A DNA stretch of 64,000 bases from Pseudocitrobacter sp913778145 (GCA_035726825.1 JALNTX010000013.1:62001-126000), one strand, 5' to 3'; counted from the stretch's first letter, positions 7,874-16,307 are shown. Notes: generated by a model not told the origin, from the sequence alone. Numbers and translations: made by a program.

Positions 7874-8647
7874 ATGAATTCATTTGAACGAAGGAATAAA
7901 ATTGTCGACCTGATTAATACGCAAGGCAGTGTGCTGGTGTTGGATCTTTCAAATATGTTTGGTATTTCGGAAGTTACCATCCGCGCCGATCTGCGTATGC
8001 TGGAAGAGAAAGGGCTTGTCACGCGTTTTCATGGCGGCGCGGCAAAACCCGGAAGTCATCTGGCGGAAGGCGACAATCAGGAAGTGGTACTTGAAGAGCG
8101 GTATCAGTTGGCCAGCGACCCGAAGAAACGGATTGCCCAGGCTGCCGCAGCAATGATCGAAGAAGGTATGACCATCATCCTCGACAGTGGCAGTACCACT
8201 TTACTGATTGCCGAAGCGCTGACGCGTAAAAGCAATATCACGGTGATTACTAACAACTTACCCGCTGCATATATTTTATCGGACAACAAAGATCTTACCC
8301 TGGTGGTGTGCGGTGGCACCGTGCGTCATAAAACTCACTCGATGCACGGTACAATCGCCGAGCGTTCACTTCAGGGTATTAGCGCAGATCTGATGTTTGT
8401 GGGGGCAGATGGGATTGATGCCACCAACGGTATCACCACCTTTAATGAAGGCTACTCCATTAGCAGTGCGATGGCAGCTGCGGCACATAAAGTAATCGCC
8501 GTACTCGATGCTACCAAGTTTAACAGACGCGGTTTTAATCAGGTGTTACCCATGGACAAAATCAACTGTGTGATCACCGATGACAGTATTAACAAACAAG
8601 ATAAAGTAGCACTGGAAAAAACAGGCGTTGAATTGCAGATTGTGTAA
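7874..8647 (+). CDS. gatR: DeoR/GlpR-family repressor of galactitol genes
   Basis: 257 residues. Residues 1-60 form the DeoR-type winged helix (ERRNKIVDLI, ISEVTIRADLRMLEEKGL, RFHGGA). The remainder is the ISOCOT sugar-phosphate sensing domain with ILDSGSTTLLIAEAL and VGADGIDATNGITTFNE. The regulator is expected to be released by a pathway phosphate sugar. It lies directly behind gatD on the same strand with CTTTCG repeats upstream. The gene is intact here, whereas in E. coli K-12 MG1655 gatR is broken by an IS element. Confidence 0.9.
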   Translation: MNSFERRNKIVDLINTQGSVLVLDLSNMFGISEVTIRADLRMLEEKGLVTRFHGGAAKPGSHLAEGDNQEVVLEERYQLASDPKKRIAQAAAAMIEEGMTIILDSGSTTLLIAEALTRKSNITVITNNLPAAYILSDNKDLTLVVCGGTVRHKTHSMHGTIAERSLQGISADLMFVGADGIDATNGITTFNEGYSISSAMAAAAHKVIAVLDATKFNRRGFNQVLPMDKINCVITDDSINKQDKVALEKTGVELQIV

Positions 8648-8663
8648 ATCCGTCGCTACCTTA

Positions 8664-8695
8664 AAAATTTAGCGTTGCAGTTTTGCTGCAACGCT
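8664..8695 (-). terminator. Stem-loop reading as a minus-strand terminator
   Basis: A 10-bp perfect stem (8671-8680 with 8686-8695), followed in minus-strand sense by a T-rich tract. It sits just behind the rsmI remnant, where an rsmI terminator would be expected, and could also end gatR transcription from the other side. Confidence 0.6.
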
Positions 8696-8699
8696 TGCC

Positions 8700-8755
8700 C
8701 TCACTCGCCCTGCTGCTCCAGCGCATACTTCTTCACGCCGTCAATTTCTGCACTG
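8700..8755 (-). pseudogene. Remnant of the 3' end of rsmI
   Basis: From 8701 the sequence repeats the last codons of the intact rsmI at 9617: 30 bases from the stop codon are identical. A 15-base in-frame deletion follows, then about 20 further bases with two mismatches. Homology fades after about 8752. The frame and stop codon are kept on the minus strand. The duplication and the intact copy flank the toxin-antitoxin pair, pointing to an insertion or recombination at the rsmI 3' end. Confidence 0.8.
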
Positions 8756-8891
8756 CAAGAACTTCTTTTTACCCCAATGCGGCAACGAAATTCAGAAAAG
8801 TGCCTATCACTTATGTGAAGCTCCTTCCGACCCAAATGCATCAAAGCTCCTATCCTCACCTTAAAATGTAAACCAATAGGTTGACAAAATA

Positions 8892-9278
8892 ATGGTGAAA
8901 AATCAGACTAACAATAAACGTAAGAAAGATTTCCCTGTTGTGCTTTTGCATGCAGCCAGAGAGGAGTTGTTCGGTCTCTCTGCTATCGACCGCGCCGAAT
9001 TCATTGCTGCTATTGATGATTTTGAAGAGTTTGGGCCCCATTCATCACAGGTCAATACAGAGAAAATTCAAGGGGATATGTATGAGATTAAAACGCACAG
9101 TCAAAGCCACTGGTTAAGAGGGTTCTACTTTCATTTTCATAAAGGTCTATGGGTCATTACACATATCTTTGCTAAAAAGACCAATAAAACCCCGAAAGCC
9201 AATATTGAACTGGGTTTAGCGCGCTATCAAACCTTCCTTGCAGCAGATGAGTCCAAAAATGCGAGAGAGAAAAAATGA
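8892..9278 (+). CDS. HigB/Gp49-like (RelE-superfamily) toxin
   Basis: 128 residues. The C-terminal half (GDMYEIKTH, GFYFHFHKGLWVITHIFAKK, TPKANIELGLARY) follows the pattern of the phage Gp49-like/HigB family, which are ribosome-dependent mRNA endonucleases of the RelE superfamily. The stop codon overlaps the start of an Xre-type regulator gene (ATGA), the toxin-first order typical of higBA modules. It lies between gatR and rsmI, bracketed by duplicated rsmI sequence, so it is accessory. Activity is inferred from family and context. Confidence 0.75.
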   Translation: MVKNQTNNKRKKDFPVVLLHAAREELFGLSAIDRAEFIAAIDDFEEFGPHSSQVNTEKIQGDMYEIKTHSQSHWLRGFYFHFHKGLWVITHIFAKKTNKTPKANIELGLARYQTFLAADESKNAREKK

Positions 9279-9577
9279 ACAAAAATAAAGAATTGCATCA
9301 CTGGGAAGAGGTTAAAACAGAGCTATTGAGGGATGAAGCCACTGCAAAATCGCTTGATATCGTTCTACAACGAAAGGCTTTGCTCAGTCAGCTCGTTGAG
9401 AAGCGCAAAGCGCTCAATGTGAGCCAATCCGCCGTCGCGAAGCAGCTTGGTGTAACCCGGCAGGCGATCAGCAAATTTGAAAAAGGGTACAGTTCCCCGA
9501 CGCTGGATGTCGTCTTCAGCTATGCAAATGCCATCGGGATCGATCTCTTCAGCTCTCTTAAAAGACTTTTTGCATAG
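9275..9577 (+). CDS. Xre-family antitoxin
   Basis: 100 residues. Residues about 42-95 form a Cro/CI-type helix-turn-helix (SQSAVAKQLGVTRQAISKFEKG, shortened here to its core AVAKQLGVTRQAISKFEKG). The N-terminal 40 residues are charged and probably bind the toxin. It overlaps the toxin gene by 4 bases and should both neutralise the toxin and repress the pair. A hairpin follows the stop. Confidence 0.78.
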   Translation: MNKNKELHHWEEVKTELLRDEATAKSLDIVLQRKALLSQLVEKRKALNVSQSAVAKQLGVTRQAISKFEKGYSSPTLDVVFSYANAIGIDLFSSLKRLFA

Positions 9578-9578
9578 T

Positions 9579-9609
9579 CATTGGCCCCGGTTCTTCGAAG
9601 GGGCCAATG
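9579..9609. terminator. Stem-loop between antitoxin and rsmI (convergent)
   Basis: A 10-bp stem CATTGGCCCC/GGGGCCAATG (9579-9588 with 9600-9609) lies between convergent genes. T-runs are short, so it may act as a transcription barrier for both sides. Confidence 0.55.
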
Positions 9610-9616
9610 AATTCAC

Positions 9617-10480
9617 TCACTCGCCCTGCTGCTCCAGCGCATACTTATACAGCGCATTTTTCTTCACGCCGTGAATTTCCGCGGCCAGCGCCGCCGCTTT
9701 TTTCAGCGGCAGTTCTGCCTGCAGCAGCGCCAGCGTGCGTAGGGCATCGGCAGGCAGGTCATCTTCCTGCGCTTTATGGCCTTCGACAATCAGCACCATT
9801 TCGCCTTTGCGACGGTTTTCATCTTCCTTCACCCACGCCAGCAGTTCGCCGACCGGCGCGCCGTGAATAGATTCCCAGGTTTTGGTCAGCTCGCGCGCCA
9901 GCACCACGTAGCGGGATTCGCCCAATACCGCGACGATATCTTCCAGGCTATCTAACAGGCGGTGGGTGGATTCATAAAAAATCAGCGTACGCGTCTCTTC
10001 TTCGATGGCTTTCAGCGCGTCGCGACGGCCTTTTGATTTGGCGGGTAGAAAACCTTCATAGCAGAAACGGTCCGAAGGCAGACCGGCGGCGCTCAGTGCG
10101 GCGATAGCGGCACACGGCCCCGGCAGTGGCACCACGCGAATGCCCGCTTCACGGCAGGTACGCACCAGATGGTAGCCAGGATCGTTAATCAGCGGCGTAC
10201 CGGCATCGGAAACCAGGGCAATGTTTTGCCCCTCTTTCAGCTTCGCCACCAGCGTTTCGGCTTTTTGTTGTTCGTTATGGTCATGCAGTGCAAATAACCG
10301 GGCGTTAATCCCAAAATGTTGCAGCAGTAAACCGGTGTGGCGCGTGTCCTCGGCGGCAATTAAATCAACGGCTTGTAATACGTTTAATGCACGTTGCGTG
10401 ATATCAGCCAGATTCCCGATAGGAGTGGGTACAATATAGAGCTGACCTTCAGAATTCTCAGCTGATTCGTGTTGTTTCAT
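9617..10480 (-). CDS. rsmI: 16S rRNA (cytidine1402-2'-O)-methyltransferase
   Basis: 287 residues, one more than E. coli RsmI. The tetrapyrrole-methylase fold shows YIVPTPIGNLADIT, LVSDAGTPLINDPG and VPLPGPCAAIAALS. It 2'-O-methylates C1402 in the decoding centre of 16S rRNA, acting with RsmH. It is transcribed away from lpoA. The C-terminus (KYALEQQGE) is duplicated at 8700-8755, the scar of an insertion that brought in the toxin-antitoxin pair. Confidence 0.96.
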   Translation of the reverse strand: MKQHESAENSEGQLYIVPTPIGNLADITQRALNVLQAVDLIAAEDTRHTGLLLQHFGINARLFALHDHNEQQKAETLVAKLKEGQNIALVSDAGTPLINDPGYHLVRTCREAGIRVVPLPGPCAAIAALSAAGLPSDRFCYEGFLPAKSKGRRDALKAIEEETRTLIFYESTHRLLDSLEDIVAVLGESRYVVLARELTKTWESIHGAPVGELLAWVKEDENRRKGEMVLIVEGHKAQEDDLPADALRTLALLQAELPLKKAAALAAEIHGVKKNALYKYALEQQGE

Positions 10481-10543
10481 TGTTTCATCCGTATTGCCGA
10501 TTTAATATTGAGCATTGAGCCAAAAAAATATCACTGGATACAT

Positions 10544-12631
10544 ATGGTACCGTCAACATTTCTTCGTTCTAAAGCCGCGCGCTGCCTGCCTGTTGTTCTG
10601 GCGGCATTACTTTTCGCCGGCTGTGGCACCCAGCAAACACAGGACCAGAGTGCATCCCATTTAGAGGGAACCGCACAAGCGGACTCTGGTTATTACCTGC
10701 AGCAGATGCAGCAGAGTGCGAATGATAGCAAGACCAACTGGCAATTACTCGCCATTCGTGCACTGCTGAAAGAAGGTAAGAGCCAGCAGGCAATGGAACT
10801 GTTCGGTCAGTTACCAAAAGAGCTTAACGATGAGCAGCGTCTGGAGCAGTCGCTGCTGGCCGTTGAGATCAAACTGGCACAGCAGGATTTCAAAGGCGCG
10901 GAAGCGCTGTTGGCGAAAATCGATCCGAATGGTCTGAGCAATAATCAGCAGATCCGTTTCTGGGCCGACGGCATCGCCTCGCAGCAAGGGAAACCGACCC
11001 TTACGCTGCTGCGTGCGTTAATCGCGCAGGAACCTCTGCTGAAAGCCGTACCGGAAAAACAGAAAAATATCGATGCCACCTGGCAGGCACTTTCGGCAAT
11101 GACGCAGGAACAGGCCAACGCGTTGGTGATTAATGCCGATGAAAATGTGTTACAGGGTTGGCTCGATCTGCAACGTGTCTGGTTCGATAACCGCAACGAT
11201 GCCGACATGATGAAAGCCGGGATCAAAGACTGGCAGACCCGCTATCCGCAGAACCCTGGCGCAAAACTGCTGCCGACTCAACTGGTGAACGTCCAGAGTT
11301 TTAAACCGGCTTCAACCAATAAGATTGCCCTGCTGCTGCCGTTAAATGGCCAGGCGGCGGTTTTTGGTCGCGCCATTCAGCAAGGTTTTGAAGCCGCGAA
11401 AAACGGGATTTCCCCGGTGAGCGGCAGCGCGGTGCCGGAACAGGTTGCACAGGCCGCATCGACCAATGACGTGGTCAGCCCGTCTCAGGCTGAAGTCACT
11501 GACCTGACGACACCGCAGACGCAGCCAGTACAGGCTCCAGCGCCAGTACAGGCACCGGTGCAATCCGTCACCGCTGCGCCACAGCAACAGGAACAGGAAC
11601 AAGCGCCAGCCGCAGCCGCTCCAGCAACGCCAGCAGCCCAGCCCGTTGCTGCGAACCCATCGGCCGAGCTGAAAATTTATGACACCACCACGCAGCCAAT
11701 GAGCCAGATTCTGACGCAGGCCCAGCAGGATGGCGTCACGCTGGTAGTCGGCCCGCTGCTGAAAAACAATGTGGACGATCTGCTGAAAAGCAATACGCCG
11801 CTGAACGTGCTGGCGCTTAATCAACCGGAATCGGTCACCAACCGTGCGAACGTCTGCTACTTCGCGCTCTCTCCGGAAGATGAAGCGCGCGACGCCGCAC
11901 GTCATATTCATGAGCAGGGCAAGCAGGCTCCGCTGCTGCTGGTTCCGCGTAGCGCACTGGGCGACCGCGTGACGCGCGCCTTCGCAGAAGAGTGGCAATC
12001 GCTGGGCGGCGGTACCGTGCTGCAGCAGAAATTTGGTTCAGTCTCTGAACTGCGCGGCGGCGTGAACGGCGGTTCCGGCATTGCGCTAACCGGCAGCCCG
12101 GTCACCACCAGCCAGAATCAACCTCAAAGCGTAACCATTGGCGATTTAACCATTCCGGCACCGCCGAGCGATGCGCAAATCAGCAGCGGTGGTAAAGTGG
12201 ATGCCGCGTACATCGTAGCGACAGCGCAGGAAATTGCGTTCATCAAGCCGATGATCGCCATGCGTAACGGCAGCCAGGGCGGCGCAACGCTGTATGCCAG
12301 CTCGCGCAGCGCGCAAGGCGTCGCCGGGCCTGATTTCCGTTTAGAGATGGAAGGCTTGCAGTACAGTGAAATTCCGATGCTGGCGGGCAGTAATCCGTCG
12401 CTGATGCAGCAGGCGTTGCGTACGGTGAATAACGACTATTCCCTGGCGCGTCTGTATGCAATGGGCGCAGATGCCTGGTCGCTGGCGAATCATTTCTCGC
12501 AAATGCGCCAGGTGCCAGGCTTTGAGCTGAACGGCAACACCGGTGATTTGACGGCAACTCAGGATTGCGTGATTAACAGGAAGTTATCATGGCTCAAATA
12601 CCAACAGGGTCAGGTCGTCTCAGCAAACTAA
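10544..12631 (+). CDS. lpoA: Outer-membrane lipoprotein activator of PBP1a
   Basis: 695 residues including signal peptide; the lipobox LFAGC places the lipidated Cys at residue 27. An N-terminal helical TPR-like domain (about 30-255) is followed by a periplasmic-binding-protein-like domain (NKIALLLPLNGQAAVFGRAI onward) that stimulates the penicillin-binding protein PBP1a through the peptidoglycan. I use the ATG at 10544 because it gives MVPSTF and a proper signal sequence; the frame is open further upstream without homology. It is longer than E. coli LpoA (678) because of a Pro/Ala/Gln-rich insertion around residues 325-390, a region known to vary. yraN overlaps its 3' end. Confidence 0.94.
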   Translation: MVPSTFLRSKAARCLPVVLAALLFAGCGTQQTQDQSASHLEGTAQADSGYYLQQMQQSANDSKTNWQLLAIRALLKEGKSQQAMELFGQLPKELNDEQRLEQSLLAVEIKLAQQDFKGAEALLAKIDPNGLSNNQQIRFWADGIASQQGKPTLTLLRALIAQEPLLKAVPEKQKNIDATWQALSAMTQEQANALVINADENVLQGWLDLQRVWFDNRNDADMMKAGIKDWQTRYPQNPGAKLLPTQLVNVQSFKPASTNKIALLLPLNGQAAVFGRAIQQGFEAAKNGISPVSGSAVPEQVAQAASTNDVVSPSQAEVTDLTTPQTQPVQAPAPVQAPVQSVTAAPQQQEQEQAPAAAAPATPAAQPVAANPSAELKIYDTTTQPMSQILTQAQQDGVTLVVGPLLKNNVDDLLKSNTPLNVLALNQPESVTNRANVCYFALSPEDEARDAARHIHEQGKQAPLLLVPRSALGDRVTRAFAEEWQSLGGGTVLQQKFGSVSELRGGVNGGSGIALTGSPVTTSQNQPQSVTIGDLTIPAPPSDAQISSGGKVDAAYIVATAQEIAFIKPMIAMRNGSQGGATLYASSRSAQGVAGPDFRLEMEGLQYSEIPMLAGSNPSLMQQALRTVNNDYSLARLYAMGADAWSLANHFSQMRQVPGFELNGNTGDLTATQDCVINRKLSWLKYQQGQVVSAN

Positions 12632-12975
12632 CCACGAAACAGACTGGCGACGCAGCGGAACTTCATGCGCGTCGCTGGCTGGAAGGTCAGGGGCTGACAT
12701 TCATCGCCGCCAATTTTCGCGATCGCGGCGGTGAAATCGACCTGATTATGCGCGACGGTACGGTAACGGTTTTTGTGGAAGTCCGTTATCGTACTTCCGG
12801 TGCGTATGGCGGCGCGGCCGCAAGCGTAACCCGGAGTAAGCAACATAAATTATTACACACTGCCCAATTGTGGCTCGCCCGTCACAATGGGAGTTTTGAT
12901 ACTGTGGATTGCCGTTTCGATGTGGTAGCCTTCACTGGCAATGACGTCGAATGGTTAAAAAACGCATTTAGTTAA
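12589..12975 (+). CDS. yraN: YraN/UPF0102 family nuclease-fold protein
   Basis: 128 residues. The RGGEIDLIMRDG and FVEVRYR segments carry the acidic E..D..ExR pattern of the restriction-endonuclease-like fold. Function in the cell is not established. It starts 43 bases inside lpoA and precedes diaA, as in E. coli. Confidence 0.92.
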   Translation: MAQIPTGSGRLSKLTTKQTGDAAELHARRWLEGQGLTFIAANFRDRGGEIDLIMRDGTVTVFVEVRYRTSGAYGGAAASVTRSKQHKLLHTAQLWLARHNGSFDTVDCRFDVVAFTGNDVEWLKNAFS

Positions 12976-13004
12976 TAGCAACATCAAGAATTTAAAGGGA
13001 AATC

Positions 13005-13595
13005 GTGCTCGAAAGAATTAAAGTTTGCTTCACTGAAAGCATTCAAACGCAAATTGCAGCGGCAGAAGCCCTTCCGGATGCTATCTCCCGAGCCGCTATG
13101 ACCCTTGTGCAATCACTGCTCAACGGCAACAAAATTCTCTGTTGTGGTAACGGTTCCTCCGCCGCCAACGCACAGCATTTTGCTGCCTGTATGATCAATC
13201 GCTTCGAAACGGAGCGTCCTGGTTTACCGGCGATTGCACTTAATGCCGATAACGTGGTCTTAACGGCAATCGCTAACGATCGTTTACACGATGAAATTTA
13301 CGCCAAGCAGGTGCGCGCGTTGGGTCATGCCGGAGATGTGTTACTGGCGATTTCAACCCGTGGCAACAGCCGCGACATCGTGAAAGCGGTAGAAGCTGCC
13401 GTGACGCGTGATATGACCATTGTGGCATTAACCGGCTACGACGGCGGTGAACTGGCCGGTTTACTCGGTCAGCAGGATGTGGAAATTCGCATCCCTTCCC
13501 ACCGCAGCGCGCGTATTCAGGAAATGCACATGCTGACGGTGAATTGCTTATGCGATCTGATTGATAACACGCTTTTCCCACACCAGGACGATTAA
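13005..13595 (+). CDS. diaA: DnaA initiator-associating protein DiaA
   Basis: 196-residue SIS-domain protein, same length as E. coli DiaA. It forms a homotetramer that binds several DnaA molecules and promotes ordered initiation at oriC. The phosphosugar-isomerase fold shows ILCCGNGSSAANAQHFAA and LLAISTRGNSRDIVKA. The start is GTG, preceded by AAAGGGAA. dolP follows 9 bases after the stop. Confidence 0.95.
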   Translation: MLERIKVCFTESIQTQIAAAEALPDAISRAAMTLVQSLLNGNKILCCGNGSSAANAQHFAACMINRFETERPGLPAIALNADNVVLTAIANDRLHDEIYAKQVRALGHAGDVLLAISTRGNSRDIVKAVEAAVTRDMTIVALTGYDGGELAGLLGQQDVEIRIPSHRSARIQEMHMLTVNCLCDLIDNTLFPHQDD

Positions 13596-13604
13596 GGAGT
13601 ACAT

Positions 13605-14180
13605 ATGAAGGCATTCTCGCCCCTCGCAGTCCTTATTTCCGCGCTGCTGCTTCAGGGATGCGTCGCCGCTGCCGTCGTTGGCGGCGCAGCGGTAGGCACG
13701 AAGGCGGCAACCGACCCGCGAACCGTGGGGACACAGGTGGATGATGGCACGCTGGAGCTACGCGTAAACACGGCGCTGTCGAAAGACGAACAAATTAAGA
13801 AAGAAGCGCGCATCAACGTGACGGCATACCAGGGCAAAGTGCTGCTGGTCGGTCAGGCGCCGAATACCGGGCTGGCGGCTCAGGCCAAGCAAATCGCTAT
13901 GGGCGTAGAGGGCACCACCGAAGTCTTCAACGAAATTCGTCAGGGTGAGCCGATTAGTCTGGGCACGGCGTCAACGGATACCTGGATCACCACGAAAGTG
14001 CGCTCCCAGTTGCTGACAACCGATCAGGTGAAATCGTCGAACGTGAAGGTCACTACGGAAAACGGTGAAGTGTTCCTGATGGGGCTGGTAACGGATCGTG
14101 AAGGCAAAGCCGCCGCCGATATCGCCAGCCGCGTTAGCGGAGTGAAACGCGTCACCACGGCGTTTACCTATATTCAGTAA
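13605..14180 (+). CDS. dolP: Outer-membrane lipoprotein DolP (YraP), two BON domains
   Basis: 191 residues. The signal peptide ends at lipobox LLQGC (Cys19). Two BON domains (about 48-115 and 125-190) follow, with the phospholipid-binding loops typical of the family. DolP sits in the outer membrane, localises to the division site, and supports BAM function and envelope integrity. It is co-directional with diaA and ends in a perfect 10-bp stem-loop merged with a BIME. Confidence 0.95.
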   Translation: MKAFSPLAVLISALLLQGCVAAAVVGGAAVGTKAATDPRTVGTQVDDGTLELRVNTALSKDEQIKKEARINVTAYQGKVLLVGQAPNTGLAAQAKQIAMGVEGTTEVFNEIRQGEPISLGTASTDTWITTKVRSQLLTTDQVKSSNVKVTTENGEVFLMGLVTDREGKAAADIASRVSGVKRVTTAFTYIQ

Positions 14181-14185
14181 CCGCT

Positions 14186-14283
14186 CAGGCCTGCGGTTGA
14201 CGCAGGCCTGATAAGCGTAGCGCCATCAGGCACCGTGCTGCGCAATTGCCGGATGGCGGCGTAAACGCCTTATCCGGCCTACA
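14186..14283. repeat. BIME/REP pair behind dolP, overlapping the yraR stop codon
   Basis: First a perfect stem CAGGCCTGCG/CGCAGGCCTG (14186-14210). Then come two facing REP units, one of the CCTGATAAGCG type and one of the GCCGGATGGCGGCG...CGCCTTATCCGGC type. The last REP unit extends into yraR and supplies its stop codon (14279-14281). Confidence 0.85.
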
Positions 14284-14923
14284 CTGCGCGCCGCGCGATG
14301 TCGCGCAACTCTCCTGACTTCAAAATGGTGACAGGCTCTCGCGCCGGCGATAACGCTTCCGTCAGCATTGCCTGCGCCACGTCGCGCGCCTTGATCGACT
14401 TCCAGTTCCCGGGCAGGAAACCAAACAGCGGGGCCAGCAGCGACTCGTTGAGGCGTCTTTTATGGCGTTCCCCGACCAGCATAGATGGCCGCGCAATGGT
14501 CAGTCGTGGCCACTGCTGCGCAATCAGTGCATCTTCCATCTCACCTTTAACGCGGTTATAGAAAAAGGGCGAATGCGCATTGGCGCCCATCGCGCTCACC
14601 ACCAGCATATGCTTCGCCCCCAGCCGCAGACCGGTAAGCGCCGTATCAACTACCAACGTGTAGTCCGACTGAATAAACGCCTCTTTTGAGCCTGCTTCAC
14701 GCATCGTCGACCCCAGGCAACAGAACACGATATCAATCGGTGTCGTGACCTGCGCGAGCGCGTCGCTTAACTGTGGATCGTGCGGATTAAAGACTTCGGG
14801 AAATCCTTCAAGCGGGCGGCGCGTAGGGGCGGCAATCGAGTAGATATACGGTTCCTGAAGCAGAAGATGCAGTAAGTGACCACCCACTAATCCGGTCGCG
14901 CCGGTTATCAATACCTGACTCAT
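14279..14923 (-). CDS. yraR: NAD(P)-binding atypical short-chain dehydrogenase YraR
   Basis: 214 residues. The N-terminal Rossmann motif VLITGATGLVGGHLL and the rest of the fold belong to atypical short-chain dehydrogenases/NmrA-like proteins. No substrate is known. It is convergent with dolP and divergent from yhbO. The last codons and stop are formed by REP sequence, so the C-terminus may have been reshaped. In K-12, yraQ (a permease gene) lies between dolP and yraR; it is missing here. Confidence 0.88.
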   Translation of the reverse strand: MSQVLITGATGLVGGHLLHLLLQEPYIYSIAAPTRRPLEGFPEVFNPHDPQLSDALAQVTTPIDIVFCCLGSTMREAGSKEAFIQSDYTLVVDTALTGLRLGAKHMLVVSAMGANAHSPFFYNRVKGEMEDALIAQQWPRLTIARPSMLVGERHKRRLNESLLAPLFGFLPGNWKSIKARDVAQAMLTEALSPAREPVTILKSGELRDIARRAV

Positions 14924-15026
14924 TCATATCCCCTTTACGGATTTTTCACCCTTGTAATCTCATCGTCCTGCCCCACACTTTATAGTTCGCAGGATTTTTT
15001 TCTGAAGCCAAAACCATGGAGGAATC

Positions 15027-15545
15027 ATGAGCAAAAAAATAGCCGTCTTGATCACCGACGAGTTTGAAGATTCAGAGTTTACCTCTCCCGCCGAGGCGTT
15101 TCGCAAAGCGGGCCATCAGGTCATCACCATTGAGAAACAGGCCGGTAACACGGTTACGGGCAAACGCGGCGAAGCCAAGGTGAAGATTGACGCCGCCATT
15201 GACCAGGTCAACCCTGCGGAGTTTGATGCCCTGCTGCTGCCAGGTGGCCATTCGCCTGACTACCTGCGTGGCGACGATCGTTTTGTGACCTTCACCCGCG
15301 ATTTTGTTAACACCGGCAAACCGGTATTCGCCATCTGCCACGGGCCGCAGCTGTTAATCAGTGCTGATGTGGTGCGCGGGCGTAAGCTCACCGCCGTGAA
15401 ACCTATTGTAGTGGATGTAAAAAATGCCGGGGCGGATTTTTACGACCAGGAAGTAGTGGTCGATAATGACCAACTGGTGACCAGCCGGACGCCAGATGAT
15501 TTACCGGCATTTAATCGGGAAGCGTTACGCCTGCTGGGCGCCTGA
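15027..15545 (+). CDS. yhbO: DJ-1/PfpI-family protein deglycase/stress protein
   Basis: 172 residues, same length as E. coli YhbO. The class I glutamine-amidotransferase-like fold has the nucleophile elbow AICHGPQLL with Cys104 and the preceding acidic residue in the EFEDSE segment. The family protects against oxidative and carbonyl stress; deglycase activity is reported but debated. GGAGG precedes the ATG. The 3' end overlaps the convergent yhbP by 21 bases. Confidence 0.93.
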   Translation: MSKKIAVLITDEFEDSEFTSPAEAFRKAGHQVITIEKQAGNTVTGKRGEAKVKIDAAIDQVNPAEFDALLLPGGHSPDYLRGDDRFVTFTRDFVNTGKPVFAICHGPQLLISADVVRGRKLTAVKPIVVDVKNAGADFYDQEVVVDNDQLVTSRTPDDLPAFNREALRLLGA

Positions 15546-15968
15546 ATCCCGTAGCCAATGCAGTTTTTTACCGAAGCCCAGCGTGTTGTCAGTAAACTTG
15601 AGTTCATCAAGGCGAATTTCCCAAACGGGTGCTGACAACATTCTGGCGACCGGGAAGCGGCGGTTATACAACGTGCGCTTCTCGTCGCTCTCTTCACCTT
15701 CCAGCAGGCGAATCTCCCCCTTGAACTGCACGCCACGAATCAGCGCCACTGTTTTCGGCTGGCCGTTTACCGTTCCGGCGACGGGCGCGCGCGTACCGGT
15801 CATTTGCCCATGACGCGTCGTGGTATCGCTGAGAAGATAAAAGGCGACGCGTTCGGCGTCATAAACAAAAAATGCATTCGCACACCACAATTCACCGTCA
15901 TTCGCCACACACCAGCTTACAACGTGTTGTTTTGTCAGCCAGCGGCTAATGGCAGCAAGCGTTTCCAT
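15525..15968 (-). CDS. yhbP: YhbP, FMN-binding split-barrel family protein
   Basis: 147 residues with the pyridoxamine-phosphate-oxidase-like split-barrel pattern (VSWCVANDGELWCANAFFVYD). Function is unknown. It is convergent with yhbO (21-base overlap of coding ends) and divergent from yhbQ. Confidence 0.9.
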   Translation of the reverse strand: METLAAISRWLTKQHVVSWCVANDGELWCANAFFVYDAERVAFYLLSDTTTRHGQMTGTRAPVAGTVNGQPKTVALIRGVQFKGEIRLLEGEESDEKRTLYNRRFPVARMLSAPVWEIRLDELKFTDNTLGFGKKLHWLRDSGAQQA

Positions 15969-16022
15969 CTTTTCTCTCCGTTATGCTAAGGTGCGTTCAC
16001 GTTACTATACAGGTTTCAACTC

Positions 16023-16307
16023 GTGCCCTGGTTTCTTTATCTGGTCCGCTCGGCGGATAACAAACTCTACACCGGGATCACCACCGACGTGGCGCGTCGC
16101 TTTCAGCAGCATCAAAGCGGCAAAGGCGCAAAAGCACTACGCGGAAAAGGTGAACTGACGCTGGCGTTTTCTGGCGAAGTTGGTGAGCACTCACTGGCAT
16201 TGCGACTGGAATACCGCATTAAACAGCTAACGAAGCGCCAGAAAGAGCGCCTCGTTGCTGGGGAAGAGTCGTTTGAAGCCCTGCTAAGCGGCCTTAAAAG
16301 CGATTAA
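16023..16307 (+). CDS. yhbQ: GIY-YIG domain nuclease-like protein YhbQ
   Basis: 94 residues starting with GTG. A GIY-YIG domain is present: LYLVRSADNKLYTGITTDVARRFQQH supplies the paired Tyr and the catalytic Arg in its core (LYTGITTDVARRF). E. coli YhbQ has been reported as a structure-specific DNA nuclease. The 3' end overlaps yhbS by 14 bases on the opposite strand. Confidence 0.9.
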   Translation: MPWFLYLVRSADNKLYTGITTDVARRFQQHQSGKGAKALRGKGELTLAFSGEVGEHSLALRLEYRIKQLTKRQKERLVAGEESFEALLSGLKSD

